From assembly GCA_041395625.1 (NCBI GenBank), contig JAWLAE010000001.1, positions 248,001 to 312,000 of the forward strand: a stretch of DNA of 64,000 nt, in the 5' to 3' direction. Shown piece by piece: positions 16,430 through 24,889 of the stretch. The DNA is from CADEED01 sp041395625 (GTDB lineage: Bacteria; Pseudomonadota; Gammaproteobacteria; Steroidobacterales; Steroidobacteraceae). Made by a program: the position numbers and the translations under genes. Below the pieces are notes generated by a model. It saw nothing but the letters and a program-made list of their open reading frames with translations. It was not told the DNA's origin and did not search any database. Every line of letters starts with the position of its first letter. The stretch's first letter is position 1.

Positions 16430-18918
16430 CGCGCAACGCGGCGATCCGCCGCGAGCCGACGACGGCTCGACACATTCCCTATACCCGGCATGTCTCGGCA
16501 CACCTGGTCATGACGGAAGCAGGCGACTACCTGCAGACTTTTCGCCTTGGTGGTGCAAGCTTCGAGAGTGCGGACGACGCCGATCTGAACAACTGGCACG
16601 AGCGATTGAACGTGACCTGGCGGAACATCGCGAGTCCGAACCTCGCGCTGTGGGTCCACTTGGTCAGGCGACAAGAGAGCACACAGACCCCTCAAGAGAT
16701 CGGCAGCGGCTTTGCATCAGCGCTGGCAGCGTCCTACGAGCAACGGCTCGCGCAGCAGATCCTGATGGTGAATGACCTATACCTGTCGCTCGTCTTCAGG
16801 CCCGTGACAGGTGCAGCGCCGGGTGTGCTGGCACGGCTCATGAAATCGGGCGTACGATCCGGCGCCGATATCGTTGATCTGGACGCGCTCGAACACTGCG
16901 AGAAGCTGGCACAGACCCTGTGTGCTGCGTTGGCGCGATACGAACCCGAGCGACTTGGCATTTGCTCGACCGCCCGGCACGCCCATTCGCAGTTGTTGGA
17001 GTTTCTCGGGCTGCTGGTCAACGGCGAGTCACAAGCCGTGCCGCTGCCGAGGGCACCGGTTCGCGACATGCTTGCAACGACTCGGCCGCTGTTCGGCACT
17101 GAAGTCATCGAATACCGTATGCCCGCGGCTACGCGCGTGGGCGCGATGCTGGGCATCAAGGAATACCCCACGCCAACCGTGGTGGGGATGTACGACGCGC
17201 TGTTGTCCGCGCCGTTTCCATTTGTATTGACGCAGTCGTTTGCATTCCTGACGAAGGCGGCTGGCCAGGGACTGCTGCAAAGACAGAGCGCGCGGATGGC
17301 GAACGCTGGCGATTTTGCGGTCTCCCAAGCCGAGGAGTTGATCGATGCGCTCGACGCGTTGACTGCCAACGAGTTCGTCATGGGCGATCACCACTTCACG
17401 CTGCAGGTGTTGGCCGAGGTAACGGCAGGAACGGCGCGAGACGACGACAGCCAGCGGCTCAAGCAACTCAACGACCATATTGCGTTGGCGCGTGCCTTGC
17501 TCGCGGACGCCGGGATGACCGTCGCGCGGGAGGATCTGGCGCTCGAAGCGGCATTCTGGGCGCAGCTGCCGGGAAACTTCAGTTACCGACCGCGCAAGGC
17601 ACCGATCACGTCGCGCAACTTTGCCGCGATGGCGAGCTTCCACAACTTCCCGATCGGTCGTGCGAGCGGGAATCATTGGGGCGACGCGCTCGCGTTGCTG
17701 ATTTCAAGCGCCCGATCGCCGTATTACTTTTCCCTGCACGCCAGCGACCCCGCAGAGCCCGACGGCGGCAGCCGCAAGGACACCGGCCATACGCTGATCT
17801 GCGGTCCGACGGGATCGGGCAAAACAGTGTTCATCGGCTTCATGGTGTCGATGCTCGCGCGCCGCGGCGTCACGCAAGTGCTGTTCGACAAGGACCATGG
17901 GCTCGAGATTTTGGTTCGTGCGCTGGGCGGGGAGTACCTGCCACTGCGGAGTGGGCTCTCGACCGGATTCAATCCGCTGCAACTTCCGGCGTCGCCCGAG
18001 AATGTCGAATTCCTGAAACAGTGGCTGAGATGCCTGGTTGGAACGGCAATGCCGCTGAGCGTGCGAGAAGAGGCGGATCTGGACCACGCGCTGCGCGGCA
18101 CGCTGGCGCTGGAGCCGGAGCGGCGGCGCTTGTCGCGGCTCATCGAGTACACCGATGTGACGCGTGCCGAGGGCATTCATGCACGGCTCGCGCGGTGGTG
18201 CGAGAGTACAGGCGGGGAGTACGCCTGGGTCTTTGATAACCCGGCCGATTCCATAGTCTCGCGACTCGCCGGTCACGCCACGATCGGGTTTGATGTCACG
18301 GACTTCCTTAACAATGACGTCGTCCGATCGCCGATCGCGCTGTATCTGTTCCATTGCGTGCGCACGCTGCTCGATGGTCGACGTTTCGTCTGCTGGGCAG
18401 ACGAGTTCTCCCGCCTGCTCGATGATGCGGCCTTCGAGCGCTTCGCGAAGGACGGGCTAAAAGTCTGGCGCAAACTCAATGGTGTGTTCTGTTGCGCGAC
18501 ACAGAGTCCGAGCGACGCCCTGCAGAGTCCGATCAGCCGCACGATCATTGAACAGACCGCTACCAAGGTGTTCTTTCCGAACCCCGATGCGGATGCGTCG
18601 GAGTACATGAACGGCTTCGGGTTGTCGGAACGCGAGTTCAGTCTGATCAAGGAACAGCTGGAGCCGGGAGCGCGGACATTCCTGATCAAGCAGGGCCATT
18701 GCAGTGTGGTCTGTGAACTCAAATTGCGCGGCTTCGACAAGGAGCTCGCCGTCATCTCGGGACGAACCCACGAGGTTGAGCGCATGCGGCAGATCATCAG
18801 CGAACAGGGCGCGGAACCCCGTCAATGGCTGCCGGCTTTCGAGGCCGGTGTTGTGGCGGGGGTCACGGCCCTTGAGTCGAGCGAACGTCGGACAAGCTCA
18901 CTGGAGGCAACGGTATGA
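16417..18918 (+). CDS. virB4: type IV secretion ATPase VirB4
   Basis: The 833-residue ATPase powers pilus assembly and substrate transfer at the inner membrane. The N-terminal CagE/TrbE domain is followed by Walker A GPTGSGKTVFIGFMV near residue 463, LFDKDHGLEILVRALGG, and a Walker B region FVCWADEFSRLLDD near 660 with CATQSPSDAL after it. Length and motifs are normal. It overlaps virB3 upstream and virB5 by four bases downstream. Confidence 0.94.
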   Translation: MPAVARNAAIRREPTTARHIPYTRHVSAHLVMTEAGDYLQTFRLGGASFESADDADLNNWHERLNVTWRNIASPNLALWVHLVRRQESTQTPQEIGSGFASALAASYEQRLAQQILMVNDLYLSLVFRPVTGAAPGVLARLMKSGVRSGADIVDLDALEHCEKLAQTLCAALARYEPERLGICSTARHAHSQLLEFLGLLVNGESQAVPLPRAPVRDMLATTRPLFGTEVIEYRMPAATRVGAMLGIKEYPTPTVVGMYDALLSAPFPFVLTQSFAFLTKAAGQGLLQRQSARMANAGDFAVSQAEELIDALDALTANEFVMGDHHFTLQVLAEVTAGTARDDDSQRLKQLNDHIALARALLADAGMTVAREDLALEAAFWAQLPGNFSYRPRKAPITSRNFAAMASFHNFPIGRASGNHWGDALALLISSARSPYYFSLHASDPAEPDGGSRKDTGHTLICGPTGSGKTVFIGFMVSMLARRGVTQVLFDKDHGLEILVRALGGEYLPLRSGLSTGFNPLQLPASPENVEFLKQWLRCLVGTAMPLSVREEADLDHALRGTLALEPERRRLSRLIEYTDVTRAEGIHARLARWCESTGGEYAWVFDNPADSIVSRLAGHATIGFDVTDFLNNDVVRSPIALYLFHCVRTLLDGRRFVCWADEFSRLLDDAAFERFAKDGLKVWRKLNGVFCCATQSPSDALQSPISRTIIEQTATKVFFPNPDADASEYMNGFGLSEREFSLIKEQLEPGARTFLIKQGHCSVVCELKLRGFDKELAVISGRTHEVERMRQIISEQGAEPRQWLPAFEAGVVAGVTALESSERRTSSLEATV

Positions 18919-19628
18919 AAGACAAAGATCCACGCTGGTTAGTCGCCATGTTGTTTGCCTGGTTTGGTTTGACACCCGCCGCGCAGGCGCAATGGGCCGT
19001 GGTCGATGTCGCGTCGATCGCGAAGCTGGTCGAGCAGATTGTGACGATGGAGCAACAGCTGACAACGATGCAGGGTCATCTGCGGCAGGCGCAACAGGAA
19101 TACCAATCGATTACCGGCGATCGGGGAATGGGGAATCTGCTGGCGGGAACGGTGCGAAACTACCTGCCGACCGACTGGCAATCCCTGCAAGCGGCTCTCA
19201 CCCAATCCGGCGGCACCTACTCGTCGCTGGCGGCAGACGTTCAACAGTCGATACGCGACAACGCGGTGCTGACGCCGGACCAGCTCTCAGGACTGTCAAT
19301 TACCGAGCGCAATCAGATCATCGAATCCCGCCGCTCAGTCGCCCTGCTGCAGGCGACGGCGCAGCAGGCCCTCACGACGATCAGTAGCCGGTTCGATTCG
19401 ATTCAACAGTTGATCAGCGCGATCGGCGGCGCAGCGGATCAGAAAGCGATCCTGGACTTGCAGGCTCGCATCGCCGCCGAGCAGGGCATGCTGGCGAACG
19501 ATCAGACGAAACTGCAGGTGTTGTATCAGGCGGCACAGGCGCAGCAGTGGGCCATCCACCAGCGAAACCGCGAGCACGCGATCAACGACATCGGCTCGCT
19601 TCGCAGTCTGCCGGCCATGGGTCTTTAG
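18915..19628 (+). CDS. virB5: type IV secretion minor pilus protein VirB5
   Basis: The 237-residue protein has a signal peptide cleaved after TPAAQAQ and then a long coiled-coil (LVEQIVTMEQQLTTMQGHL) and a helical C-terminus rich in Ala and Gln. This is the VirB5/TraC form, a minor pilus tip component. It starts in the ATGA overlap with virB4. Position between B4 and B6 is canonical. Confidence 0.88.
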   Translation: MKDKDPRWLVAMLFAWFGLTPAAQAQWAVVDVASIAKLVEQIVTMEQQLTTMQGHLRQAQQEYQSITGDRGMGNLLAGTVRNYLPTDWQSLQAALTQSGGTYSSLAADVQQSIRDNAVLTPDQLSGLSITERNQIIESRRSVALLQATAQQALTTISSRFDSIQQLISAIGGAADQKAILDLQARIAAEQGMLANDQTKLQVLYQAAQAQQWAIHQRNREHAINDIGSLRSLPAMGL

Positions 19629-19637
19629 GGCGCAGTG

Positions 19638-19775
19638 GTGACAACGACAACGAGACATTACCTCCTTCGGCACGGTGCATCCGGTGTCCGGCCCCGCTTT
19701 GGGATCGTTGTCACCGATGAGTCCGGCACCGGTGCGCCGTTGCCGATCGATCGTCGTGGACTGGGCCACGAGTAA
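19638..19775 (+). CDS. possible 45-residue protein between virB5 and virB6
   Basis: A GTG-started frame fills the gap between virB5 and virB6 and reads RHYLLRHGASGVRPRFGIVV up to a TAA six bases before virB6. No signal, membrane helix or known motif is visible. The even spacing to both neighbours is compatible with a real gene, but a chance frame is just as possible. Confidence 0.25.
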   Translation: MTTTTRHYLLRHGASGVRPRFGIVVTDESGTGAPLPIDRRGLGHE

Positions 19776-19780
19776 GAGTC

Positions 19781-20794
19781 ATGGGATTCTTCGCCGAGTT
19801 CAATACCTGGTTGAACGGCATCCTGATCGCCTACATCGGCACCCACACCGCACGAATCGCTGCGGCGCTGGAGCCGGCGATCGTGACGCTCGGCGTGCTC
19901 TACATGATGGTGTGGGGCTATCTGCACCTGGCGGGGCGTGTGGAAGAGCCCTTCGTGCAGGGCATCAAGCGCATCGCCATGCTCGCGATCATCCTGGGCG
20001 TTGCGCTGCGGCTGTGGCTATACAACTCGCTGATCGTCGATACCTTCTTCAGCGCGCCCGGCGCCCTCGCTGCCAGCATCGTCGGTGCATACGATTCGGT
20101 CAGTGTGGTCGATCAGATCATCTTTTCAGGCGACGATGCCGCGACCTTGCTGATCCAGAAGGGTGGCATCCTGGACGGCGACTTCTCCTACTACATTGCC
20201 GGTGCCGCGGTGTATCTGATCGTGGGCCTTGCAGCGATCTACACGATCTTCCTGCTGACCCTGGCGCGCATCGCCCTGTCGGTGTTGCTGGCGCTGGGGC
20301 CGCTGTTCATCGCGTTGCTGTTGTTCGACAGCACGAAGCGGTTCTTCGAGGCCTGGATCGCCCAGCTCGCGAACTATGCCTTCATCGGCATTCTGACGGT
20401 GCTGGTGGCCGCATTGATGATGACGCTCATTGCCACCGCCGCACAGCAGGCGGCCAGCGCGGGTGGTGGGATTCAGATCGCGCAGGCGGTGCGGGTTTGC
20501 ATGGCGGCGGGGCTCACGTTTCTCGTGATGCGACAAGTGATGCCGATGGCAGCGGGACTTGCCAGCGGTCTCGCATTGAGTTCGTTCGGCGTCGTGAGCG
20601 CGGCGCTCGCATGGGGCTTTGCCGGCGCGACCCGCAACACGGGCCAGTTCATGCGCGGCTTGCTGTCCGATCGCGACACGACACGCTGGGACAGTTTGAG
20701 CCGCAAGTCAGGTTACTACCTGCGGCGCGGTGTCACGGCGGGCGCGCGGCAGGTACCAAGACCACGGCGCGAGAACACGCTTGGCCGCCGTTGA
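19781..20794 (+). CDS. virB6: type IV secretion channel protein VirB6
   Basis: The polytopic 337-residue inner-membrane protein has six or more hydrophobic helices, including IVTLGVLYMMVWGYLHLAG, RIAMLAIILGVALRLWLY, TILLTLARIALSVLL-like residues near 160-185 and ALSSFGVVSAALAWGFAG. The central VirB6/TrbL region contains LGPLFIALLLFDSTKRFFEA. VirB6 forms part of the substrate channel. The C-terminal tail is basic and soluble. Confidence 0.88.
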   Translation: MGFFAEFNTWLNGILIAYIGTHTARIAAALEPAIVTLGVLYMMVWGYLHLAGRVEEPFVQGIKRIAMLAIILGVALRLWLYNSLIVDTFFSAPGALAASIVGAYDSVSVVDQIIFSGDDAATLLIQKGGILDGDFSYYIAGAAVYLIVGLAAIYTIFLLTLARIALSVLLALGPLFIALLLFDSTKRFFEAWIAQLANYAFIGILTVLVAALMMTLIATAAQQAASAGGGIQIAQAVRVCMAAGLTFLVMRQVMPMAAGLASGLALSSFGVVSAALAWGFAGATRNTGQFMRGLLSDRDTTRWDSLSRKSGYYLRRGVTAGARQVPRPRRENTLGRR

Positions 20795-20814
20795 ACCGGT
20801 CCAGGGAGCATGGA

Positions 20815-21003
20815 ATGACCAGGAACCAATTTGTCGTATTAGTGCCGCTGGCGATGCTGGCAGGCTGCGCAACGCATGGCTCCCAGGTCAGCTGCGACGG
20901 GCCGCTGCAGCCCATCAATGCCTGGCCGATCGATGACCCTCGCCCGCGCGGCGCAGCGCCTGACGATAGTGCGGTTCAGACTAGCGATGCGGTGCCGCCA
21001 TGA
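20815..21003 (+). CDS. virB7: VirB7-like lipoprotein
   Basis: A short 62-residue protein starts at ATG 20815 with a lipoprotein signal ending LAMLAGC. The mature part contains a second cysteine (QVSCDGPLQPINAWP), as in many VirB7 proteins that stabilise VirB9 in the outer-membrane core complex. It lies between virB6 and virB8 and overlaps virB8 in ATGA. Assignment is by signal, size and position, as VirB7 sequences are poorly conserved. Confidence 0.75.
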   Translation: MTRNQFVVLVPLAMLAGCATHGSQVSCDGPLQPINAWPIDDPRPRGAAPDDSAVQTSDAVPP

Positions 21004-21746
21004 CGCGCGAACCGGCTCTGACAGCCTATCTCGCCGAAGCGGCTTCCTGGGATGTCGATCGGCAGGCGCAGGCGCAGCGGGTGGTGCGGATCTCGATGTG
21101 GGTAGCGGGCGCGGGTTGGCTGTGCGCCATCGTTGCGTTGCTGGCGCTGATGCTGCTGATGCCGTTGAAGCATGTCGAGCCGTTTGTGATCCGGGTCGAC
21201 AACAGTACCGGCGTGGTGGATGTCGTGCCGGTCCTCGCCGGGCAGGCGAGTCTGCCGGAGGCCGTGACCCGCTATTTTCTCAACCACTACGTGACCGTGT
21301 GTGAGCGCTTCAGTTTTGCGATGGCCGAGAGTGACTACGAGGAGTGCGGCGCGTTTCATGCCGCAACCCGCAACCAGCAATGGTACGAACGGTGGAGCCG
21401 CTCCAATCCCGCTTCGCCGTTGAATGTATTCAAAGATGGCACATCGGTGCGCGCGCAGGTCAGCGCGATCAGTTTCTTCGAGCGGGGAAACGGCGTGTCG
21501 GATCTGGCGCAAGTGCGCTACACCAAGGGCAAGCGTCGAGCCGGCGGCAGTGATGAAGAGCTCACGCATTGGATCGCGACCGTTCAGTATGCCTATGGCG
21601 AACCGGCGACGGATCCGAAGGTGCGGCGCTGGAATCCGCTCGGGTTCAAGATCATCGAGTTCAAGTCGGAGCCGGAGGTTCTGACAGAACGCGCAACGAC
21701 CGCGCTGAACACGTCGAGCATGGCCGACGCGCGAGGGCGTCCATGA
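21000..21746 (+). CDS. virB8: type IV secretion protein VirB8
   Basis: The 248-residue bitopic inner-membrane protein has a cytoplasmic N-terminus, one helix (GAGWLCAIVALLALMLLMPL) near residues 37-57 and a periplasmic NTF2-like domain beginning KHVEPFVIRVDNSTG and containing YGEPATDPKVRRWNPLGF. VirB8 nucleates complex assembly. It overlaps virB7 and virB9 by four bases each. Confidence 0.92.
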   Translation: MTREPALTAYLAEAASWDVDRQAQAQRVVRISMWVAGAGWLCAIVALLALMLLMPLKHVEPFVIRVDNSTGVVDVVPVLAGQASLPEAVTRYFLNHYVTVCERFSFAMAESDYEECGAFHAATRNQQWYERWSRSNPASPLNVFKDGTSVRAQVSAISFFERGNGVSDLAQVRYTKGKRRAGGSDEELTHWIATVQYAYGEPATDPKVRRWNPLGFKIIEFKSEPEVLTERATTALNTSSMADARGRP

Positions 21747-22576
21747 CCGCCACACGTACTCTGATCAGAACCGTGCTCGTGCTCGGCGCGGTGTTCGCCA
21801 CGACGGTCGTTGGACCAGGACATGCCGAATCCTTGCCGGCGCGCGGCGCGATCGACAGTCGCATTCGGACCGCGACCTTCAGTCCGGAAGAGATCTACCG
21901 ATTGTATGGATTCGTCGGTTACGCGATCGAGTTGATCTTCGAAGAGGGTGAGCAGTTTGCTGGCAACGCGGGAGGCGACCTCGACGCGATCACGTTCGCC
22001 TGGCATGACAATCACATGATCCTGAAGCCGAAGGTGGCGAGCGTGGGCACCAATCTCGTGGTCTACACGAACCGGCGTGCCTACCGTTTCGAGTACTCCG
22101 CGTTCGCGCGCCGCCCCGATACGCACAATGATCCGGTGATGTTCGCGGTGCGCTTCATCTACCCACCGGAGTACGCGACGCCGGTTCCGACTGACCCGAC
22201 GGTACCGATCGAGCAGGATCTCGCAGCCGGTACAACCGGTCGGCCGCAGAACGCTGATTACTGGTTCTGCGGCTCGCGGGCGATCAAACCGGTCGCGGCG
22301 TTCGATGACGGCGTGCATACGCGCCTGACGTTTGCGGCGAAGGGTGAACTGCCGGCCGTGTTCGTTCGCAACGATGACGGTACTGAGTCACTGCTGAATT
22401 TCAGCATGGAGGCGGGCGATGTCGTGATTCATCGCGTCGCGGCCCGCCTTGTCTTGCGTCGGGGCCAGCTGACCGGATGCGTCATCAACAAGGGCTTTGC
22501 CGGCGGCGGTGAACGGCTGCAGTCCGGCACGGTGTCACCTCGTGTGCAACGGGATCGCAAGGAATCAACGCCATGA
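21743..22576 (+). CDS. virB9: type IV secretion outer-membrane complex protein VirB9
   Basis: The 277-residue periplasmic protein has a signal peptide ending VVGPGHA. The start at ATG 21743 is inside the ATGA that ends virB8; a longer in-frame extension is a shadow of virB8. The CagX/VirB9 domain shows TNLVVYTNRRAYRFE, NADYWFCGSRAIKP, PAVFVRNDDGTESLLNF and a C-terminal Cys (GCVINKGF). It forms the core-complex ring with VirB7 and VirB10. Confidence 0.92.
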   Translation: MTATRTLIRTVLVLGAVFATTVVGPGHAESLPARGAIDSRIRTATFSPEEIYRLYGFVGYAIELIFEEGEQFAGNAGGDLDAITFAWHDNHMILKPKVASVGTNLVVYTNRRAYRFEYSAFARRPDTHNDPVMFAVRFIYPPEYATPVPTDPTVPIEQDLAAGTTGRPQNADYWFCGSRAIKPVAAFDDGVHTRLTFAAKGELPAVFVRNDDGTESLLNFSMEAGDVVIHRVAARLVLRRGQLTGCVINKGFAGGGERLQSGTVSPRVQRDRKESTP

Positions 22577-23841
22577 CGTTCTTTCGGATATGGCGAGAGC
22601 AGCGCGAGTCCCCGGCTGACGCTGCCGCCCCAAACCGACTTGACGACACGAGCGACGACGCCGCTGACGAGCGTGCGCAAGTGGCCGGCGAACGCGGCAT
22701 CGTGTCAGTGAATCGCAGCCGCTCGCTGCAATCGCGTCTCAACAACATGCTGGCGATGGGACTGATCTCGACACTCGGGATCGGGCTGCTGGGTTGGTAC
22801 TATTCACAAGTCTTTGCGCGCCAGAAGCAGGCCATGCAGGAGGCGCAATCGTCGGCGCACGCGAAGGCCCAGGGCGACATGGCGTTGCCGGCTCTCGGGC
22901 GGGTCGATCAGCCGGAACCCGTTCGCTACGGCACCGATCCGACCTTGGGCGATCGACTGTTTGGGGGGCGGCCCGAATTGCCGGAAAAAGACGCGTGGCG
23001 CGATGTGGCGTATGTGCAATCGGGCCCCGTCGGTCCCTATGGCGGCTCGCCACCGACCATCGCGGACCGGCGTCTGGAGGGACCGGTGTATATCGGTCGG
23101 TCGACGGAAGCCAGCGCCGGCACGACGCCGTCGGTGACGCCAGCACATGCGATGTCGATCGCACCGGCCGAGTACGACGCCCCTGACTCACTAACTACGC
23201 CGGTCGCGATCGAGGGGTGGTTGCGCCCCACCGTGACCGCGGCGGCGCGCGCGAGCGTCTTGCCGACGCGGCAGATGTTGCTGCCAAAGGGTGCGTTCAT
23301 CGACTGCACGCTGGAGACGGCGATCGACAGCTCACTACCGGGACTGACGACTTGCGTGACGGCAACGGATACGTTCGGTGCTGACGGAAAAGTCGTATTG
23401 CTCGAGCGCGGCACCAAGATGGTTGGTGAGACGCGCGGGGACGTTCGTCAGGGGACGGCGCGGCTGTTTGTGCTCTGGACGGAGGCGCGGACGCCGACCG
23501 GCGTGGTCGTGCCGCTGGCATCACCCGGAACCGACGAGCTCGGGCGAGCCGGGCTGACTGGAACCGTGGATCGGCACTTCCTCGATCGCTTCGGTGCGGC
23601 GATATTGATCTCGGTGATCGACGGTGCCGTGCAGGCCGCCGCCCAGTCGAGCCGGGGCGGTGGCGCGATCATCTACAACCCCCGAAGCTCGAGCGAGGTC
23701 GTCACGGAGGTCCTCAAGAGCACCGTGAACATTCCGCCCACGCTGCGCAAAGGAAATGGGGATCGTATCCAGGTTCTCGTGGCCCGGGACCTCGACTTCC
23801 GCTCCGTCTATGAACTTCGCCCCGTCGCCAGTGCGCCCTGA
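22573..23841 (+). CDS. virB10: type IV secretion core protein VirB10
   Basis: The 422-residue protein has a cytoplasmic N-terminus, one membrane helix near residues 57-77 (MLAMGLISTLGIGLLGWYYS), a variable periplasmic linker and the TrbI/VirB10 domain from about residue 230: LLPKGAFIDCTLETAIDSSL, TVDRHFLDRFGAAILISVID and the final pore region. VirB10 spans both membranes and senses ATP use. It overlaps virB9 by four bases and virB11 by 32. Confidence 0.94.
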   Translation: MTFFRIWREQRESPADAAAPNRLDDTSDDAADERAQVAGERGIVSVNRSRSLQSRLNNMLAMGLISTLGIGLLGWYYSQVFARQKQAMQEAQSSAHAKAQGDMALPALGRVDQPEPVRYGTDPTLGDRLFGGRPELPEKDAWRDVAYVQSGPVGPYGGSPPTIADRRLEGPVYIGRSTEASAGTTPSVTPAHAMSIAPAEYDAPDSLTTPVAIEGWLRPTVTAAARASVLPTRQMLLPKGAFIDCTLETAIDSSLPGLTTCVTATDTFGADGKVVLLERGTKMVGETRGDVRQGTARLFVLWTEARTPTGVVVPLASPGTDELGRAGLTGTVDRHFLDRFGAAILISVIDGAVQAAAQSSRGGGAIIYNPRSSSEVVTEVLKSTVNIPPTLRKGNGDRIQVLVARDLDFRSVYELRPVASAP

Positions 23842-24889
23842 ACCCGACAGCGCGAGCGTCGCGCCCGTACGTGCGAGCGACAGCTCCGCACTGGAGCTGA
23901 CCCTGCGAGCGTTGCGCCCGTGGCTGGCGGATCCGGCGATCACCGAGCTTTGCATCAATCGGCCCGGGGAGGCATTTGTCGAAACACGGCACGGCTGGCG
24001 GCGCGAGTCGCTGCCGTTTGCGGATTTCGACTGGTGTCGACGCCTGGCGAAACTGATCGCGAACTCGACCCATCAACGGATCGATGAGGAATCCCCGTTG
24101 TTGTCGGCCTCTTTGCCCGGCGGTGAGCGAGTGCAGCTGGTGTTGCCGCCGGCGACCACCGCGGGTTGCGTGGCGATCACGATTCGCCGCCCGTCCGGGC
24201 AAGTGTGGTCGATCGAGGAACTGGCACGTCGCGGGATCTTCGAGCGAACGCGTCGCGCGATCGATGCGCTGGATCCAGAAGAGACGCAACTGTTGCAGCT
24301 GCTCGACGCCCGGGACTTCGAGTCCTTCATGCGACTTGCGGTCCGTACTCGGAAGAACATCGTGGTTTCGGGTCCCACGGGCTCCGGCAAGACTACCTAT
24401 ACGAAGGCACTGATCCGCGAGATTCCCACCGACGAGCGCCTGATCTCGATCGAGGACGCGCGCGAGCTGGTGCTCGATGCGCATCCGAATCATGTGCGGC
24501 TGTTCTACAGCAAGGACGACCAGGGCCAGGCACGCGTGACACCGAGGCAACTGCTGGAGTCGTGTCTGCGCATGAAGCCCGATCGGATCCTGCTGGCGGA
24601 ATTGCGCGCCGATGAGGCCTTCGACTATCTGCGGAACGTCAACTCCGGCCACCCCGGCTCGATCACGAGCGTGCATGCGGCGAGCGCGGAACTCGCGTTC
24701 GAGCAACTGGTGCTGCTGGTCAAGCAAAGCCGGGCCGGCGCGGAACTCGCGCGGGCCGACATCAAGAGCCTGCTGTATTTGCTCGTGGACATCGTCGTGC
24801 AGTTTGGCATCGAGCGCCAAACACGCTTCATCAAAGAGATCTGGTATGAGCCCGCCCGCAAGCGCCACGCTCTGGCAAGCGCCCGCTAG
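23810..24889 (+). CDS. virB11: type IV secretion ATPase VirB11
   Basis: The 359-residue hexameric traffic ATPase shows Walker A GPTGSGKTTYTKALI, Asp box LISIEDARELVL, Walker B RILLAELRADEAFDYL and His box GHPGSITSVHAAS, in normal order. ATG 23810 (MNFAPSPVRPEP) is chosen; it overlaps the virB10 end. The 3' end overlaps virD4 by 44 bases. It switches the system between pilus assembly and DNA transfer. Confidence 0.94.
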   Translation: MNFAPSPVRPEPDSASVAPVRASDSSALELTLRALRPWLADPAITELCINRPGEAFVETRHGWRRESLPFADFDWCRRLAKLIANSTHQRIDEESPLLSASLPGGERVQLVLPPATTAGCVAITIRRPSGQVWSIEELARRGIFERTRRAIDALDPEETQLLQLLDARDFESFMRLAVRTRKNIVVSGPTGSGKTTYTKALIREIPTDERLISIEDARELVLDAHPNHVRLFYSKDDQGQARVTPRQLLESCLRMKPDRILLAELRADEAFDYLRNVNSGHPGSITSVHAASAELAFEQLVLLVKQSRAGAELARADIKSLLYLLVDIVVQFGIERQTRFIKEIWYEPARKRHALASAR